A stretch of DNA of 64,000 bases from Mycobacterium sp. Z3061 (GCF_031583025.1 NZ_CP134062.1:248001-312000), one strand, 5' to 3'; counted from the first letter of the stretch, positions 17,082-26,113 are shown. Notes: a model not told the origin generated them from the letters alone. Numbers and translations: made by a program.

Positions 17082-17756
17082 TCAAGACGCCGAACGGCGT
17101 CGGGAGGAAGTCGGAGTGGCCGCGACTCCGGTCATCGACGTCATCGCTTCGGCGAAACGCGGGTAGATGATGGCGGGCCCGATCCACCGCGCCAGAAAGC
17201 GGCGCAGGTCGGTGCCCCGGCGTGGGGGTTGTCCGCGGTCGACGACAAACGAATGCAGTATCCGCAGACAGAACTCGGAGAGCTCGTCCAGCGCGGCGTC
17301 GTCGAAACCGTTTGCGTCCCAGTCGACGTCGTAGCGGTGGAGCATGGCGCGGCTGAACGTCACCGCCGTTTCGGACGAGATCGAGGGAACCGCACCACCC
17401 TGCTGCCGCTTGGTGAGGATGAGCCGGATGCGATCGTCGGCGGCCAGGTTCTCGATCGCGAACGCCAGGCCCTCCACCATCGCCCCGACCGGATGGGTCT
17501 GACCGCGGACGTGTTCGGCCAACTGCCCGAGGAATCCGTCGCCGGATCGCATGGCGGTGGCCAGCAACAGCGCCTCGGTGCCCGGGAAGTAGCGGTAGAC
17601 GGTCTGGCGCGTCACACCGAGATCCCGTGCGACGTCGGCGATGCGCATAGCGGACCCGCGTTCGGCCACGATCGCGTCGGCCGCGTCCAGGATGCGGGTG
17701 ATCGCGTCTTCGTCGGAAGCGGGCGGATTGCCCGCCCAACCGTGACTACGCGCCAC
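17082..17756 (-). CDS. TetR family transcriptional regulator
   Basis: A 224-residue regulator with a TetR helix-turn-helix at about residues 20-62 (DVARDLGVTRQTVYRYFPGTEALL). The GTG start at 17756 is the only reasonable one. The C-terminal tail is rich in Ser and Arg. It lies 65 bases downstream of the metal-hydrolase gene on the same strand and convergent with the luciferase-like gene. No clear palindrome was seen beside it. Confidence 0.85.
   Translation of the reverse strand: MARSHGWAGNPPASDEDAITRILDAADAIVAERGSAMRIADVARDLGVTRQTVYRYFPGTEALLLATAMRSGDGFLGQLAEHVRGQTHPVGAMVEGLAFAIENLAADDRIRLILTKRQQGGAVPSISSETAVTFSRAMLHRYDVDWDANGFDDAALDELSEFCLRILHSFVVDRGQPPRRGTDLRRFLARWIGPAIIYPRFAEAMTSMTGVAATPTSSRRRSAS
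17086..17101. terminator. Hairpin between convergent genes
   Basis: GACGCC-GAAC-GGCGTC forms a 6-bp stem with a 4-base loop at the junction of the convergent luciferase-like and TetR genes. It lies in the last codons of the TetR gene. There is no U-run, which is common in mycobacterial terminators. Confidence 0.4.
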
Positions 17757-17821
17757 TACCGGCTCGCCCGTGCCGCTGACATGCCGCGATCATAACGGGC
17801 GCAGCGCGTTGTGCGGCCGCG

Positions 17822-18748
17822 TCAGAGGTGTGCGGCACCAGTCGAGTACCAGTGTGCGGCGCTCTTCGGTTCTTCCGCATATCGGTCGAACCAGAGTCCG
17901 GCGAACGGGGGGATCTTCTCGTAGGCGGGGTCGTGGCCGGGACCTTGGGAACGGATCAAGCCGGCCAGCATCGCCGCCAGTTCGCGTTTCGCGACACCGG
18001 CATACGTGCCCTGGCCGGGGCGCGTCAGCTCACGGGCTGCGCGCACCGAAGCGTAGAAAGCCTTGGGAGACAGGCCTTCAGGTATCAGACGGCCGTATGA
18101 CCCACCGTCTGCTGCCGGCACGTGTTTACGAAATCCCTGCGCGATGATCCGCAGTATTTCGTCGATGTGACGGGCCACACCGGCGATGGTCTTGAGTCGG
18201 TAGGGGTAGCTGTCATGGACGGCGTCATACACCTTCAGCGCCGAACTGCGGTGCTCGATCTCCTCCACGAAGTGCCAAAGGAACAGTGACGCAACGCGTT
18301 CGTCGCCAGGTGCGAACAGCTTGTCTTCGTGGTCGAGAAACACCTTGAAGTAGGGAGTGAACGTCGCCTCCACAGCTGCCACGTACCCGAGTCGCCAGGC
18401 CAATGGTTTGGTTGCGGTCAGGCGATCGAAGGAGGCCACCACTTGGTCCATCGTCTCCTGTAGTCCGGGCCAGCGGCGGGCCAGTGCGCGATAGTGGCTC
18501 AGGTGCGCGGCCGAATGTTGTGCCTCCTGGCGCAGATAGGCGTTGGCTTCTTCGGCAATCTCCGGATCGCGTATCAGCGGCATGGCTTCGCGCGTCGCTT
18601 CGACGATGAACTTCTCGAAACCTGGCGCGAAAAACGTGATGACGTTGCACTGCATGGCAAAAGCCGGGCGCTCGGGTTGCCAGTTGAACGGTATGTCGGA
18701 GCCCGCGAAGTCGAAGCGGACTCGCCGCACTTGAATATCTGTCGTCAC
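17822..18748 (-). CDS. Ferritin-like metal-dependent hydrolase (PF10118 type)
   Basis: A 308-residue mainly helical protein. The two metal motifs are EAQH (75-78) and EEIEH (162-166), with further His residues between (HLSHYRAL), as in the metal-dependent hydrolase family PF10118. That family is poorly characterised. GTG 18748 is preceded by AAGGCGG. It is divergent from the Baeyer-Villiger-type gene at 18852, with 103 bases between, so the two may share regulation. Confidence 0.8.
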   Translation of the reverse strand: MTTDIQVRRVRFDFAGSDIPFNWQPERPAFAMQCNVITFFAPGFEKFIVEATREAMPLIRDPEIAEEANAYLRQEAQHSAAHLSHYRALARRWPGLQETMDQVVASFDRLTATKPLAWRLGYVAAVEATFTPYFKVFLDHEDKLFAPGDERVASLFLWHFVEEIEHRSSALKVYDAVHDSYPYRLKTIAGVARHIDEILRIIAQGFRKHVPAADGGSYGRLIPEGLSPKAFYASVRAARELTRPGQGTYAGVAKRELAAMLAGLIRSQGPGHDPAYEKIPPFAGLWFDRYAEEPKSAAHWYSTGAAHL

Positions 18749-18839
18749 GCGCCCGCCTTTTCGTTCGGCCCCCCGGAGTGACTCGCTGACAACGCTAGTG
18801 GGCGCGCGGATACCTTGGCAATACGCTCTGTACGAAATG

Positions 18840-18845
18840 TATGGT
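18840..18845 (+). promoter_or_regulatory. -10 box of leaderless monooxygenase mRNA
   Basis: TATGGT, then 6 bases, then ATG 18852. A TTGGCA at 18815-18820 is a possible -35 with a rather long 19-base spacer. Confidence 0.6.
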
Positions 18846-18851
18846 GGTGCG

Positions 18852-20795
18852 ATGGGTTACTCGCCCGTGGGCGCCACTTTGCTCGGCCTGCCGTTCGACG
18901 ATCCCGACCACGTCATCCGGGACGCCGTGGCTCAGGCCAGTGTTCCCGCGCTGCTGATGTCGATGGTCCACATGACCGGCGACACAGGCCTTCTCGCCGA
19001 ACTACCGCGGCCGTTTGCGCTGATCGCGATGGACCTGCAGGGCGCGATGAGCGAGCCCGACAAGGACGCGGTGCGTGAGCGTGCCTTCGACGTGATCCGC
19101 GACTACCGTGACCGCGGCTGCCCGCCGCCCTATGTGCCGGGTCCCGAGCAGATGCGGGCAATGCTCGACGTGATTTCGGCGGGGACGGTGACCGAGGAAT
19201 ACGTGGACTATGTCGCCGCTGACCTACGGTTCACCGACGCCGACCAGAACGGTCCGGTCCTCAGGTCATCACCGGAGCAGCGCGCTGACTTCCCGGTCGT
19301 CGTCATCGGGTGCGGCGAGGCCGGACTGTTGGCCGGGATCAAACTGAAAGCGGCCGGCATCCCCTTCACCATCATCGAAAAGCAAGCGGGGGCGGGCGGA
19401 ACGTGGTTGGTCAACCGCTACCCGGGCTGCCGGGTGGACATTGCCAATCAGTACTACGCCTACTCGTTCGAACCGACGGACCACTGGACCCATTACTACT
19501 CCGAGCAGCCCGAGATTCTGCAATACCTCACCGACGTGGCGGCCCGGCACGACATCGAACCCCACGCGCGATTCAACACCGAGGTGACCGGGGCGACGTG
19601 GGACGAGGTCTCGGCGACGTGGCAGGTGCGCGTTCGCGAAGCCGATGGGCGGGCCGAGACGCTCACCGCGCGAGCACTGATCTGCGCGGTCGGCCAATTC
19701 AGCAACCCGGTGATCCCAGAGATCATGGGCGCCAACAAGTTTCGTGGACCCTCGTTCCACACGGCGGACTGGTGCGACGACGTCGACCTGACCGGCAAGC
19801 GGTTGGCGGTGATCGGTGCCGGTGCCAGCGGATTCCAGCTCGTGCCCGCCATCGCCGACACCACGCGACACGTCGACGTCTATCAGCGCACGCCGCAGTG
19901 GATGGCGCCCAACCCGATGTACCACGACGCCGTGCCCGACGGCGCGAGATGGGCGATCCGTCACCTGCCCTACTACGGCCGATGGCTGCGGTTCGTATCG
20001 TGGTGGCCGCTGGCCGACGCGCTCGACGAGCAGGTGCGCATCGATCCGGACTGGGACAACGGTGGGCTCTCGTGCAACGCGTCCAACCACGCCATCCGGG
20101 AGATGTTCATCGCATGGATGCGGGCCTTCTGCCAAGACAGGGAACTCCTGGACAAAGTCACCCCGAAATACCCGCCGATGGGCAAGCGGACATTGCAGGA
20201 CAACGGAACCTGGTTGACAACGCTGCAACGCGATGACGTCGAGCTGGTCGCCGACGGCATCGCCGAGATCTCCGAAGACGGGATCACCACCGTCGACGGT
20301 ATCCATCGGCCGGCGGACGTGCTGGTGTGGGCCACCGGTTTCGACGTCAACCACCAACTCGGACCGATCGACATCCGCGGACTCAACGGACGCGACCTCA
20401 ACACCGTCTGGGGCGACTCCGCCTTCGCCTACCTCGGCATCACGGTTCCGGGATTTCCGAATTTCTTCTGCATGTACGGGCCGGGTACCAACGGCGTCAA
20501 CGGTGCCAGCATCATCTACAACTCGGAGTGCCAGATGCGCTACATCATGGGATGTATCGACATGGTGCTGGCAAGCGGTTGTCGCTCGGCGATGCCGCGC
20601 GCAGAAGTGTGCGGCGACTACAACCGCCGCAACCAGGAACGGCTGAAGACCATGGTGTACAGCCACCCGGCGGTCAGCAGCAGCTACTACAAGAACGCCG
20701 CGGGAGAGTTGCCGACGCTGTACGGATTCCGCATCTTCGACTATTGGAGATGGACAAGCCGCGTGAATCCGCAGGACTACGAACTGCGGCCGTGA
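18852..20795 (+). CDS. Baeyer-Villiger-type monooxygenase with N-terminal extension
   Basis: A 647-residue flavoprotein. GCGEAG (153-158) binds FAD, FRGPSFHTADWC (297-308) fits the Baeyer-Villiger fingerprint, and GAGASG binds NADPH. About 145 residues precede the first Rossmann fold, far more than the 10-20 of the compact enzymes; similar extensions occur in phenylacetone- and steroid-type relatives. I chose ATG 18852 because TATGGT lies 6 bases upstream, but GTG 18798 or ATG 18837 are possible. It probably oxidises a cyclic or long-chain ketone at the edge of the catabolic island. Confidence 0.88.
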   Translation: MGYSPVGATLLGLPFDDPDHVIRDAVAQASVPALLMSMVHMTGDTGLLAELPRPFALIAMDLQGAMSEPDKDAVRERAFDVIRDYRDRGCPPPYVPGPEQMRAMLDVISAGTVTEEYVDYVAADLRFTDADQNGPVLRSSPEQRADFPVVVIGCGEAGLLAGIKLKAAGIPFTIIEKQAGAGGTWLVNRYPGCRVDIANQYYAYSFEPTDHWTHYYSEQPEILQYLTDVAARHDIEPHARFNTEVTGATWDEVSATWQVRVREADGRAETLTARALICAVGQFSNPVIPEIMGANKFRGPSFHTADWCDDVDLTGKRLAVIGAGASGFQLVPAIADTTRHVDVYQRTPQWMAPNPMYHDAVPDGARWAIRHLPYYGRWLRFVSWWPLADALDEQVRIDPDWDNGGLSCNASNHAIREMFIAWMRAFCQDRELLDKVTPKYPPMGKRTLQDNGTWLTTLQRDDVELVADGIAEISEDGITTVDGIHRPADVLVWATGFDVNHQLGPIDIRGLNGRDLNTVWGDSAFAYLGITVPGFPNFFCMYGPGTNGVNGASIIYNSECQMRYIMGCIDMVLASGCRSAMPRAEVCGDYNRRNQERLKTMVYSHPAVSSSYYKNAAGELPTLYGFRIFDYWRWTSRVNPQDYELRP

Positions 20796-20880
20796 CCGAG
20801 CATCAGGCGACCGCAAGAAATCGTGCGCACGGGCCCGGTGCAGTCCCACGTCTACGGTGAGGCGGCGGTTGGGCCACGCC

Positions 20881-20911
20881 TTGACCACACACTGGAAAAT
20901 AACTGTATTGT
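20881..20911 (+). promoter_or_regulatory. Possible promoter with no gene behind it
   Basis: TTGACC (20881-20886), 19 bases, then TATTGT (20906-20911) points rightward, into the 3' end of the Rieske gene on the opposite strand. The sequence GGAAAATAACTGTATTGT resembles the -10 region used at 36346-36355. It could make an antisense RNA or be an unused relic. Nothing else is visible in the 20796-20969 gap except the hairpin listed next. Confidence 0.35.
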
Positions 20912-20940
20912 GGGCCGGACGGGCGGAGTCCACCCAGACT

Positions 20941-20962
20941 GCGGCGGCTGTGTACCCGCCGC
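20941..20962. terminator. GC-rich hairpin between convergent genes
   Basis: GCGGCGG-CTGTGTAC-CCGCCGC forms a 7-bp stem with an 8-base loop, 7 bases beyond the Rieske stop codon. It lacks a U-run. It could end both the Rieske operon and the rightward transcript. Confidence 0.5.
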
Positions 20963-20969
20963 CGCGACG

Positions 20970-22370
20970 CTAGCGGAATTCCCTCGGGTGCGCGGCGTCA
21001 GCCGGGAAGAGAAATCTGTCGGCGATTGCGTGCTCGTTGCGAATTGACATCTCTTGCGCCGTGTTGAGCCACAACCCGTCGAAGCCGGCAGAATGCATGC
21101 CGGCGTGAATCGCGGCGATGTTTCTCAAGTCTTGCGAAGGTAACTCGCCCCAACCATCGTGGTCCTGCCACCGCTCGAAGACCTGCCATTGAGTGTCGGG
21201 TACCTGGCCCGGTGCGAAGTGCTCGAGCGAAAACATCTCGAACAGGCTCCTGTTCGGGTCCTCGGCGTCGGGCAACATGCGATACCCCAGCAGGCAGGAC
21301 TTCTCGACCAGGATCACCATGCTCGGAAAAACGTGCCAATCACCGTTTCCCGCGAAATACTGCTCCATCGACATCTGCGGGAAGTCGACGCCCTCGGCGC
21401 GGGCAAGTTCTTCGCACATCTGGTGATAGAGCACAAAAGGTGGCACGTCGCCAGGCTCCAGGGTCGCTAGTTGCTGGGCGGCGCGAAAGTCGCGTTCGGT
21501 GACCAGAGATCCCACCTCGAGGTATTGGTACTGCATAGAATTCGCGAACACCTCAGGTCTGGCCGCCAGTTCCTGACGGCCGCTGTCGCGGTCGGAGTGC
21601 TCTGGTCGCTGGGTGTAGACGAAGCGGGAGTGGTTCTTGTAGGTGATGGTCGGCGTGTAAGGGGCGTAGGCGTATTCCTGTGGTGGGGCGGGCTCGGCCG
21701 ACGGCCGCGGACCCTGCGCTGACCGCATGGTCTGCGGGTGGGTGCCTGGGGTGTGGTAGCCCTCGATGAACGCGTCGATCACGGTCTTCCAATTGGCCGG
21801 TAGATACGTGCGCTTCCGCCAGCGATAACGCATGTCCTGCAGCCGGAATGGAGCCAGCGCAGTGGGCAGCGGATCCAGCCAGTCCAGCAGATCCGGTGGC
21901 TCTTGCGCCGTGGAGACGAACACCCATCCACCCCAGGTGCCGACCGCCACCGGACGCAGCCCCCACTGTTCACGCGGTCGCGAGGCGAATTCCTCACGGC
22001 ACGGAACGAACGAAGAACGGCCGTCCAACGCATATCGCCAACCGTGGAATTCACATCGGAACTCGTTGTCCTGCAGGCATCCGTTCTCTCGGGCGATCTT
22101 CATTCCGCGGTGTGAACAGGTGTTGTGGAACCCTTTGATTCCGCCGTCCTTCTGGCGTACCACGACGATGGATTGCCGTCCGATCGTGTATTCGTAAAAG
22201 CAGCCCGAATCGGGTATCTCCTCTTCGCGACAGGCAGGTTGCCAGACCTGAGCAAATAACCGGTCCAACTCGAGCTGCAAGAACGCAGGGTCGGTGTATC
22301 GGCTCTTCGGAACGAAGGTATCGCCGCAGGAATACTTCTCGGGCACGCGGCCGGTGAGGGTCTCGGTCAT
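20970..22370 (-). CDS. Rieske aromatic-ring/steroid hydroxylase, oxygenase subunit
   Basis: A 466-residue terminal oxygenase. The Rieske cluster ligands are Cys85-x-His87 and Cys106-x2-His109. The mononuclear iron site is in DAFIEGYHTPGTHP (His206, His211) with a C-terminal acidic ligand. ATG 22370 follows AAGGACC. It is the last gene of a crotonase, SDR, Rieske operon. No ferredoxin, ferredoxin reductase or small beta subunit is encoded in the window, so electron transfer must come from elsewhere. It probably hydroxylates a ring or alicycle in the island's pathway. Confidence 0.9.
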   Translation of the reverse strand: MTETLTGRVPEKYSCGDTFVPKSRYTDPAFLQLELDRLFAQVWQPACREEEIPDSGCFYEYTIGRQSIVVVRQKDGGIKGFHNTCSHRGMKIARENGCLQDNEFRCEFHGWRYALDGRSSFVPCREEFASRPREQWGLRPVAVGTWGGWVFVSTAQEPPDLLDWLDPLPTALAPFRLQDMRYRWRKRTYLPANWKTVIDAFIEGYHTPGTHPQTMRSAQGPRPSAEPAPPQEYAYAPYTPTITYKNHSRFVYTQRPEHSDRDSGRQELAARPEVFANSMQYQYLEVGSLVTERDFRAAQQLATLEPGDVPPFVLYHQMCEELARAEGVDFPQMSMEQYFAGNGDWHVFPSMVILVEKSCLLGYRMLPDAEDPNRSLFEMFSLEHFAPGQVPDTQWQVFERWQDHDGWGELPSQDLRNIAAIHAGMHSAGFDGLWLNTAQEMSIRNEHAIADRFLFPADAAHPREFR

Positions 22371-22380
22371 CACAGGTCCT

Positions 22381-23298
22381 TCAGTCGGCGGACGGCCTGT
22401 CGAAGATGTTCGGGTACAGCACCGCTTCCTTGAACGACGTTTCGATCTCCGAGAAGGCGGTCGGGATGTCCCAAGTTCCGGAGGCCGAGACAATCTCTCG
22501 CTCCACGACCGGATTCGACATCAGGCTTATGCGGCCGTTGCCGGCGAAGATGACCCGCCGGTTGAGCCAATCCGACTGCAGGCTAGCCAGATACACGACC
22601 GGAGGTACGCAGTTCTGTGGCGATAGTCGGACGTTGGAGTCGGAGTAGTCCATGCTCCCGCCGCCTTTGATGCCCTGGGTCATGCGGGTGCCGGCGATGG
22701 GTGCGATGGCATTGGCTCGTACCCCGTAATTGCGCAAGGCATTGGCGCACGAGAACGTCAGCCCGACGATCCCCATCTTGGCCGCCGCATAGTTGGGCTG
22801 GCTCGGCGCACCCTGGAGTCCGGACATCGAGGTGAAGGTGATCAGCCGGTACTGCCCGCCCCGGTTGGCCCGCCACCATGCTGCCGCATGACGCGTGATG
22901 TTGAACGTGCCTTTGAGATGCACAGAAATGACCGTGTCCCAATCCTGCTCGCTCATCTTGAACACCATGCCGTCACGCAGGATCCCGGCGGCGTTCACGA
23001 CGATATCCAGGCCGCCCAACGTTTCGGCTGCGCGACCCACGAGGTCGGCACATGCGCTGAAGTCGGTGATATCGGTCGTGTCGGCGAATGCCTTACCGCC
23101 CCGGCTGGTGATCGTGGCGGTAACGGCCTCGGCAGGACCAGCGTCGTGACCGGTGCCGTCGACGCTGACACCGGCGTCGGAGACGAATACCGTTGCGCCC
23201 TCGGCTGCGAGTCCCTCGGCGACCGCCGCTCCGATACCCCGCCCGGCACCCGTTACCAGTGCAGTCCGTCCCTCGAGTACACCCATGGGGCTCAGCAT
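22381..23298 (-). CDS. Short-chain dehydrogenase (hydroxyacyl-CoA type)
   Basis: A 305-residue SDR. GAGRGIG (17-23) binds NAD, NAAG follows, and the catalytic Ser is in TFTSMSG with Tyr-x3-Lys in YAAAK. It resembles the 3-hydroxyacyl-CoA dehydrogenase domain of peroxisomal MFE-2, with an extra C-terminal tail of about 40 residues. ATG 23298 lies 8 bases after TATGAC; a second ATG at 23286 would remove MLSP. Ten bases separate it from the Rieske gene. Likely role: oxidation of a hydroxyl made by the Rieske enzyme or a crotonase. Confidence 0.85.
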   Translation of the reverse strand: MLSPMGVLEGRTALVTGAGRGIGAAVAEGLAAEGATVFVSDAGVSVDGTGHDAGPAEAVTATITSRGGKAFADTTDITDFSACADLVGRAAETLGGLDIVVNAAGILRDGMVFKMSEQDWDTVISVHLKGTFNITRHAAAWWRANRGGQYRLITFTSMSGLQGAPSQPNYAAAKMGIVGLTFSCANALRNYGVRANAIAPIAGTRMTQGIKGGGSMDYSDSNVRLSPQNCVPPVVYLASLQSDWLNRRVIFAGNGRISLMSNPVVEREIVSASGTWDIPTAFSEIETSFKEAVLYPNIFDRPSAD

Positions 23299-23300
23299 AC

Positions 23301-23340
23301 AGAACAGTCATACAACATATGTATATGTGTCGACTGTGCT
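23301..23340. promoter_or_regulatory. Long imperfect palindrome at the SDR promoter
   Basis: AGAACAGTC (23301-23309) and GACTGTGCT (23332-23340) are complementary at 8 of 9 positions, spaced by 22 bases that contain ACAACATATGTATATGT. The left part AACAGTCATACA matches the AACAGTAATACA at 48752-48763 with one difference. It fills the short gap between the crotonase and SDR genes. Confidence 0.55.
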
Positions 23341-24244
23341 ATTCGAAGCCCCACTCTTGGTAGCGGCGTTCCAGCTCGGCCATCGCCGCACGTCCCCCGC
23401 GTTTGCTTCGTTCCTTCATGAAGTTGTACTCGTCCTCGCGCCAGGAGAGGTTGCTGAAGACGCTGTGCGCCATCGGAACCCAGTCGCCGAACTGGGCCAT
23501 GCCAACCGCGTGCCAGAACGTGATCAGCGCGTGTTTGCCCACCATCAAGCCGTCCGCGGAGTGGTGGGCGATGGCGCGCGCGTAGCGCATCGCCTCATCA
23601 CGGAGTGCGTCCGCGGCTACCACTGATGCAGCGACGCCCCAGTCGTGAAGCTCCGCCGCCGAGACTCTCCGGCCGGTGATCATCGCCTCGTACCCACGAT
23701 TAGGCCCGAGCTTGAGCAGGGCGAGCGGCATCGCGGTGGAGAAGCCGGCGAACCCGATGCGAGCCTGCGGTCGGGCCAGGTACATGTCTTCGGAAGCAAT
23801 CAGGATGTCAGCGGCAAGCGCAAGATTCATTCCGGCGCCAAGTGTCGCACCCTGGCACGCGACGATGACGGTCTTGGGGAACTCCAGCCAATTCGTCAGG
23901 TGCCGGTGCAGTCTCCGGGCATTGCCCATGCGCGCGGTCTGCGGCATTCGCTTGCCTGTGCGTAAACCCGCTTCCTCCACGGGGAGTCGCCGCACGTCGT
24001 CACCGCTGCTGAAATCCTTGCCCTCGGCAACCACAACCACGACTTTGACATCGTCGTCGTCTTCGGCGCGGGTCAGACGTTCCTTGAACATGTTGTGCAT
24101 GTCCGGCGACAGGATGGCGTTGCGGCGGTCCGGGCGGTTAATGGTGATCTGCGCGATGTGCGGTTCGACCACCTGGTAGCGGACCCAGTCTTCTGTCACT
24201 TCAGCGGGGTCGAAGTCGCCGCCGGCGGTCGCGTCGGTGTCCAT
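23339..24244 (-). CDS. Enoyl-CoA hydratase/isomerase family protein
   Basis: A 301-residue crotonase-fold protein. Oxyanion-hole loops are FSSGDDV and GATLGAGMNLAL. The usual second catalytic glutamate loop reads RPQARIGFAGF, without an obvious Glu, so the chemistry may differ from plain hydration. ATG 24244 follows AAGGAGG, which excludes the much longer open frame upstream. The N-terminal 30 residues are an acidic extension. It is the first gene of the crotonase, SDR, Rieske operon and divergent from the SRPBCC gene. Confidence 0.85.
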   Translation of the reverse strand: MDTDATAGGDFDPAEVTEDWVRYQVVEPHIAQITINRPDRRNAILSPDMHNMFKERLTRAEDDDDVKVVVVVAEGKDFSSGDDVRRLPVEEAGLRTGKRMPQTARMGNARRLHRHLTNWLEFPKTVIVACQGATLGAGMNLALAADILIASEDMYLARPQARIGFAGFSTAMPLALLKLGPNRGYEAMITGRRVSAAELHDWGVAASVVAADALRDEAMRYARAIAHHSADGLMVGKHALITFWHAVGMAQFGDWVPMAHSVFSNLSWREDEYNFMKERSKRGGRAAMAELERRYQEWGFE

Positions 24245-24320
24245 CCCGGCCTCCTTCACTGGGTGCGGTGGCCATGCGATACATAAGTACACTAGACGAT
24301 TAGTTGTTACACAGCAGTGG

Positions 24321-24326
24321 TACCGT
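24321..24326 (+). promoter_or_regulatory. -10 box of leaderless SRPBCC mRNA
   Basis: TACCGT, then 6 bases, then ATG 24333. Confidence 0.55.
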
Positions 24327-24332
24327 CGGCCG

Positions 24333-24761
24333 ATGCCGACCATCGCGATCCGAAAGCAACTGGGCGTGTCTGCGGGAGCAGTGTGGGCGACGCTCGCCGA
24401 CTTCGGCAATGTCGAGTGGATCCCGGGGGCAGGTGACGTCGTTGTCGAGGGTGACGGACCGGGCATGCAGCGGGTTCTCGCCGGCGGCGGGCCAACTCCC
24501 ATCGTGGAGAAGCTGCTGTGGATCGAACACGCGACGCGGAAGCTGTGCTACGAGATCACCGACAATCCATTGCCGGTCGGGCGTTTTGTGGCCGTCGCGA
24601 CGGTTTCGGACGGCGGGACCGATTCCGGGGGGTCCACCGTGGCCTGGGAAGTCGACTTCGAACCGGATGGCGATGAGGATGCCGCGCGGGGTGCCATCGA
24701 AGCGGTGTACGGCCTGATGGCGGGCTGGATCGAAGACTACGTGCGCGCCGCCGACCAATAG
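24333..24761 (+). CDS. SRPBCC (polyketide cyclase/PYR-like) protein
   Basis: A 142-residue helix-grip protein. MPTIAIRKQLGVSAGAVWAT, then the conserved Gly-Asn-x-x-x-W (FGNVEWIPG) and the long C-terminal helix (GAIEAVYGLMAGWIEDYVRA), is the PYR/polyketide-cyclase pattern. Such proteins bind hydrophobic ligands. ATG 24333 gives the family length and a leaderless promoter. It lies 41 bases before the amidohydrolase operon, which has its own promoter. Confidence 0.8.
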   Translation: MPTIAIRKQLGVSAGAVWATLADFGNVEWIPGAGDVVVEGDGPGMQRVLAGGGPTPIVEKLLWIEHATRKLCYEITDNPLPVGRFVAVATVSDGGTDSGGSTVAWEVDFEPDGDEDAARGAIEAVYGLMAGWIEDYVRAADQ

Positions 24762-24796
24762 AACACTTAGACACAATCTGTTTAGTAGTTTAAAAT
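24757..24796 (+). promoter_or_regulatory. Island motif AATAGAAC plus leaderless -10
   Basis: AATAGAAC at 24757-24764 is followed by ACACAATCTGTTTA (24771-24784) and the -10 box TAAAAT (24791-24796), exactly 6 bases before GTG 24803. It drives the long operon 24803-31803. Confidence 0.65.
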
Positions 24797-24802
24797 TCAG
24801 GT

Positions 24803-26113
24803 GTGATTGATCCTCTCGATCTGGTACTGATCAGTGTCGACGACCACACCATCGAGCCACCCGACATGTTCGCCGGACGCGTGCCGAGTCGCTTCGCCGA
24901 CCTCGCGCCGCGCATCGTCGAGGACACCGATGGCGTGTGCTACTGGGAATACGACGGTCTGCGGCTGCCCAACATCGGGCTGAACGCGGTTGCCGGCCGG
25001 CCTAACGACGAGTGGGGTTTCGAGCCGTCCCGCTTCGACGACATGAGAGCGGGGTGCTACGACATCGACGCCCGGGTGAACGACATGGACGCCTCCGGCG
25101 TCCTGGCGTCGGTATGTTTCCCGTCGTTTCCGACCATCTCGGGTGCGTTGTTCACCTACCAGGGCGACCGTGAGGTGTCGGAGGTGATGGTTCGCGCATA
25201 CAACGACTGGCACATTGAGGACTGGTGCGGCCGCCATCCGGACCGCTTCATCCCGATGGGCATCCTGCCGCTCTGGGACCCGACGCTGGCCGCCGCGGAG
25301 GTGCATCGTCTTGCGGGACTGGGTTGTCGGGCGGTGACCGCTCCGCAGCACATCGGTAGCTACGGACAGCCGCCGTGGCAGGACCCACACTGGGATCCGC
25401 TGTGGGAGGCGCTGTGCGAAGAGAACACCGTGGTGAATATTCACATCGGCACGGGCGGCGGCGTGCCCGTGCCGTCCGATCAGACCACCTACCTTGCTTA
25501 CAACTCGATGCTGCCAATCGATACGCAACGGTTCACGGCGGACCTGTTGTTCTCGCCGATCCTGATCAAATTTCCCACCATCAAGTTTTCACTCTCCGAA
25601 GGGGGCATCGGCTGGATTCCGTTCCTGCTCGAGAGGTTCGAGGACATCTACGCGCGTCAGCGGGCCTGGACGGGTGACGATCTCGGTGGCGGTCTGACCC
25701 CCACCCAGGTATATCGCCGCAACTTCATGTCCTGTTTCATCCGGGATCGGGTGGGCATCGAAATGCGGGACCGAATCGGTGTCGAGACCATTTGTTGGGA
25801 AATGGATTACCCGCACTCCGACAGCAGCTGGCCCGACGCGCCGGAGCAACTGGCTGCCCAGCTGGACGGCTGCACTGCGGCAGAGGTCGAGGCGATCACG
25901 TGGCAGAACGCTGCGCGGGCGTTCGGCTACACCGGTGTCGACCGGCTCGGCCGGTCGAACTGCACGGTTGGGGCACTGCGACAGAGAATCGTCGACCTGG
26001 ATCTGTCCGCACCCAAGGTAGATGCCGGCCGAGCACCCAAGGCCGGCGCCACCGCAATCACCTACGGCGAGATGAAACTGCGGATGGCATCGATCCTTCG
26101 TGGTGGGGCGTGA
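24803..26113 (+). CDS. Amidohydrolase-family TIM-barrel hydrolase (ring-cleavage candidate)
   Basis: A 436-residue amidohydrolase-2/ACMSD-like protein. LISVDDHTIEPP at the N-terminus carries the first metal residues; further ligand candidates are the His in NIHIGTGG and the Asp/His pair in EMDYPHSDSSWP. It is a clear paralogue of the protein at 43021. GTG 24803 is set by a -10 box 6 bases upstream. First gene of a six-gene operon with two acyl-CoA dehydrogenases, a fused CoA-transferase and an aldolase-like pair. It may hydrolyse a ring C-C bond or decarboxylate a CoA intermediate. Confidence 0.83.
   Translation: MIDPLDLVLISVDDHTIEPPDMFAGRVPSRFADLAPRIVEDTDGVCYWEYDGLRLPNIGLNAVAGRPNDEWGFEPSRFDDMRAGCYDIDARVNDMDASGVLASVCFPSFPTISGALFTYQGDREVSEVMVRAYNDWHIEDWCGRHPDRFIPMGILPLWDPTLAAAEVHRLAGLGCRAVTAPQHIGSYGQPPWQDPHWDPLWEALCEENTVVNIHIGTGGGVPVPSDQTTYLAYNSMLPIDTQRFTADLLFSPILIKFPTIKFSLSEGGIGWIPFLLERFEDIYARQRAWTGDDLGGGLTPTQVYRRNFMSCFIRDRVGIEMRDRIGVETICWEMDYPHSDSSWPDAPEQLAAQLDGCTAAEVEAITWQNAARAFGYTGVDRLGRSNCTVGALRQRIVDLDLSAPKVDAGRAPKAGATAITYGEMKLRMASILRGGA

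Noticed and set aside
20796-20969. A small gene in the gap after the Baeyer-Villiger-type gene
   Set aside because: Only short frames without ribosome sites or motifs are present; the gap is better explained by a promoter-like sequence and a hairpin.
24245-24502. A longer crotonase starting at 24502
   Set aside because: The extra 86 residues have no similarity, run through the divergent SRPBCC promoter and gene, and a strong AAGGAGG site marks ATG 24244.
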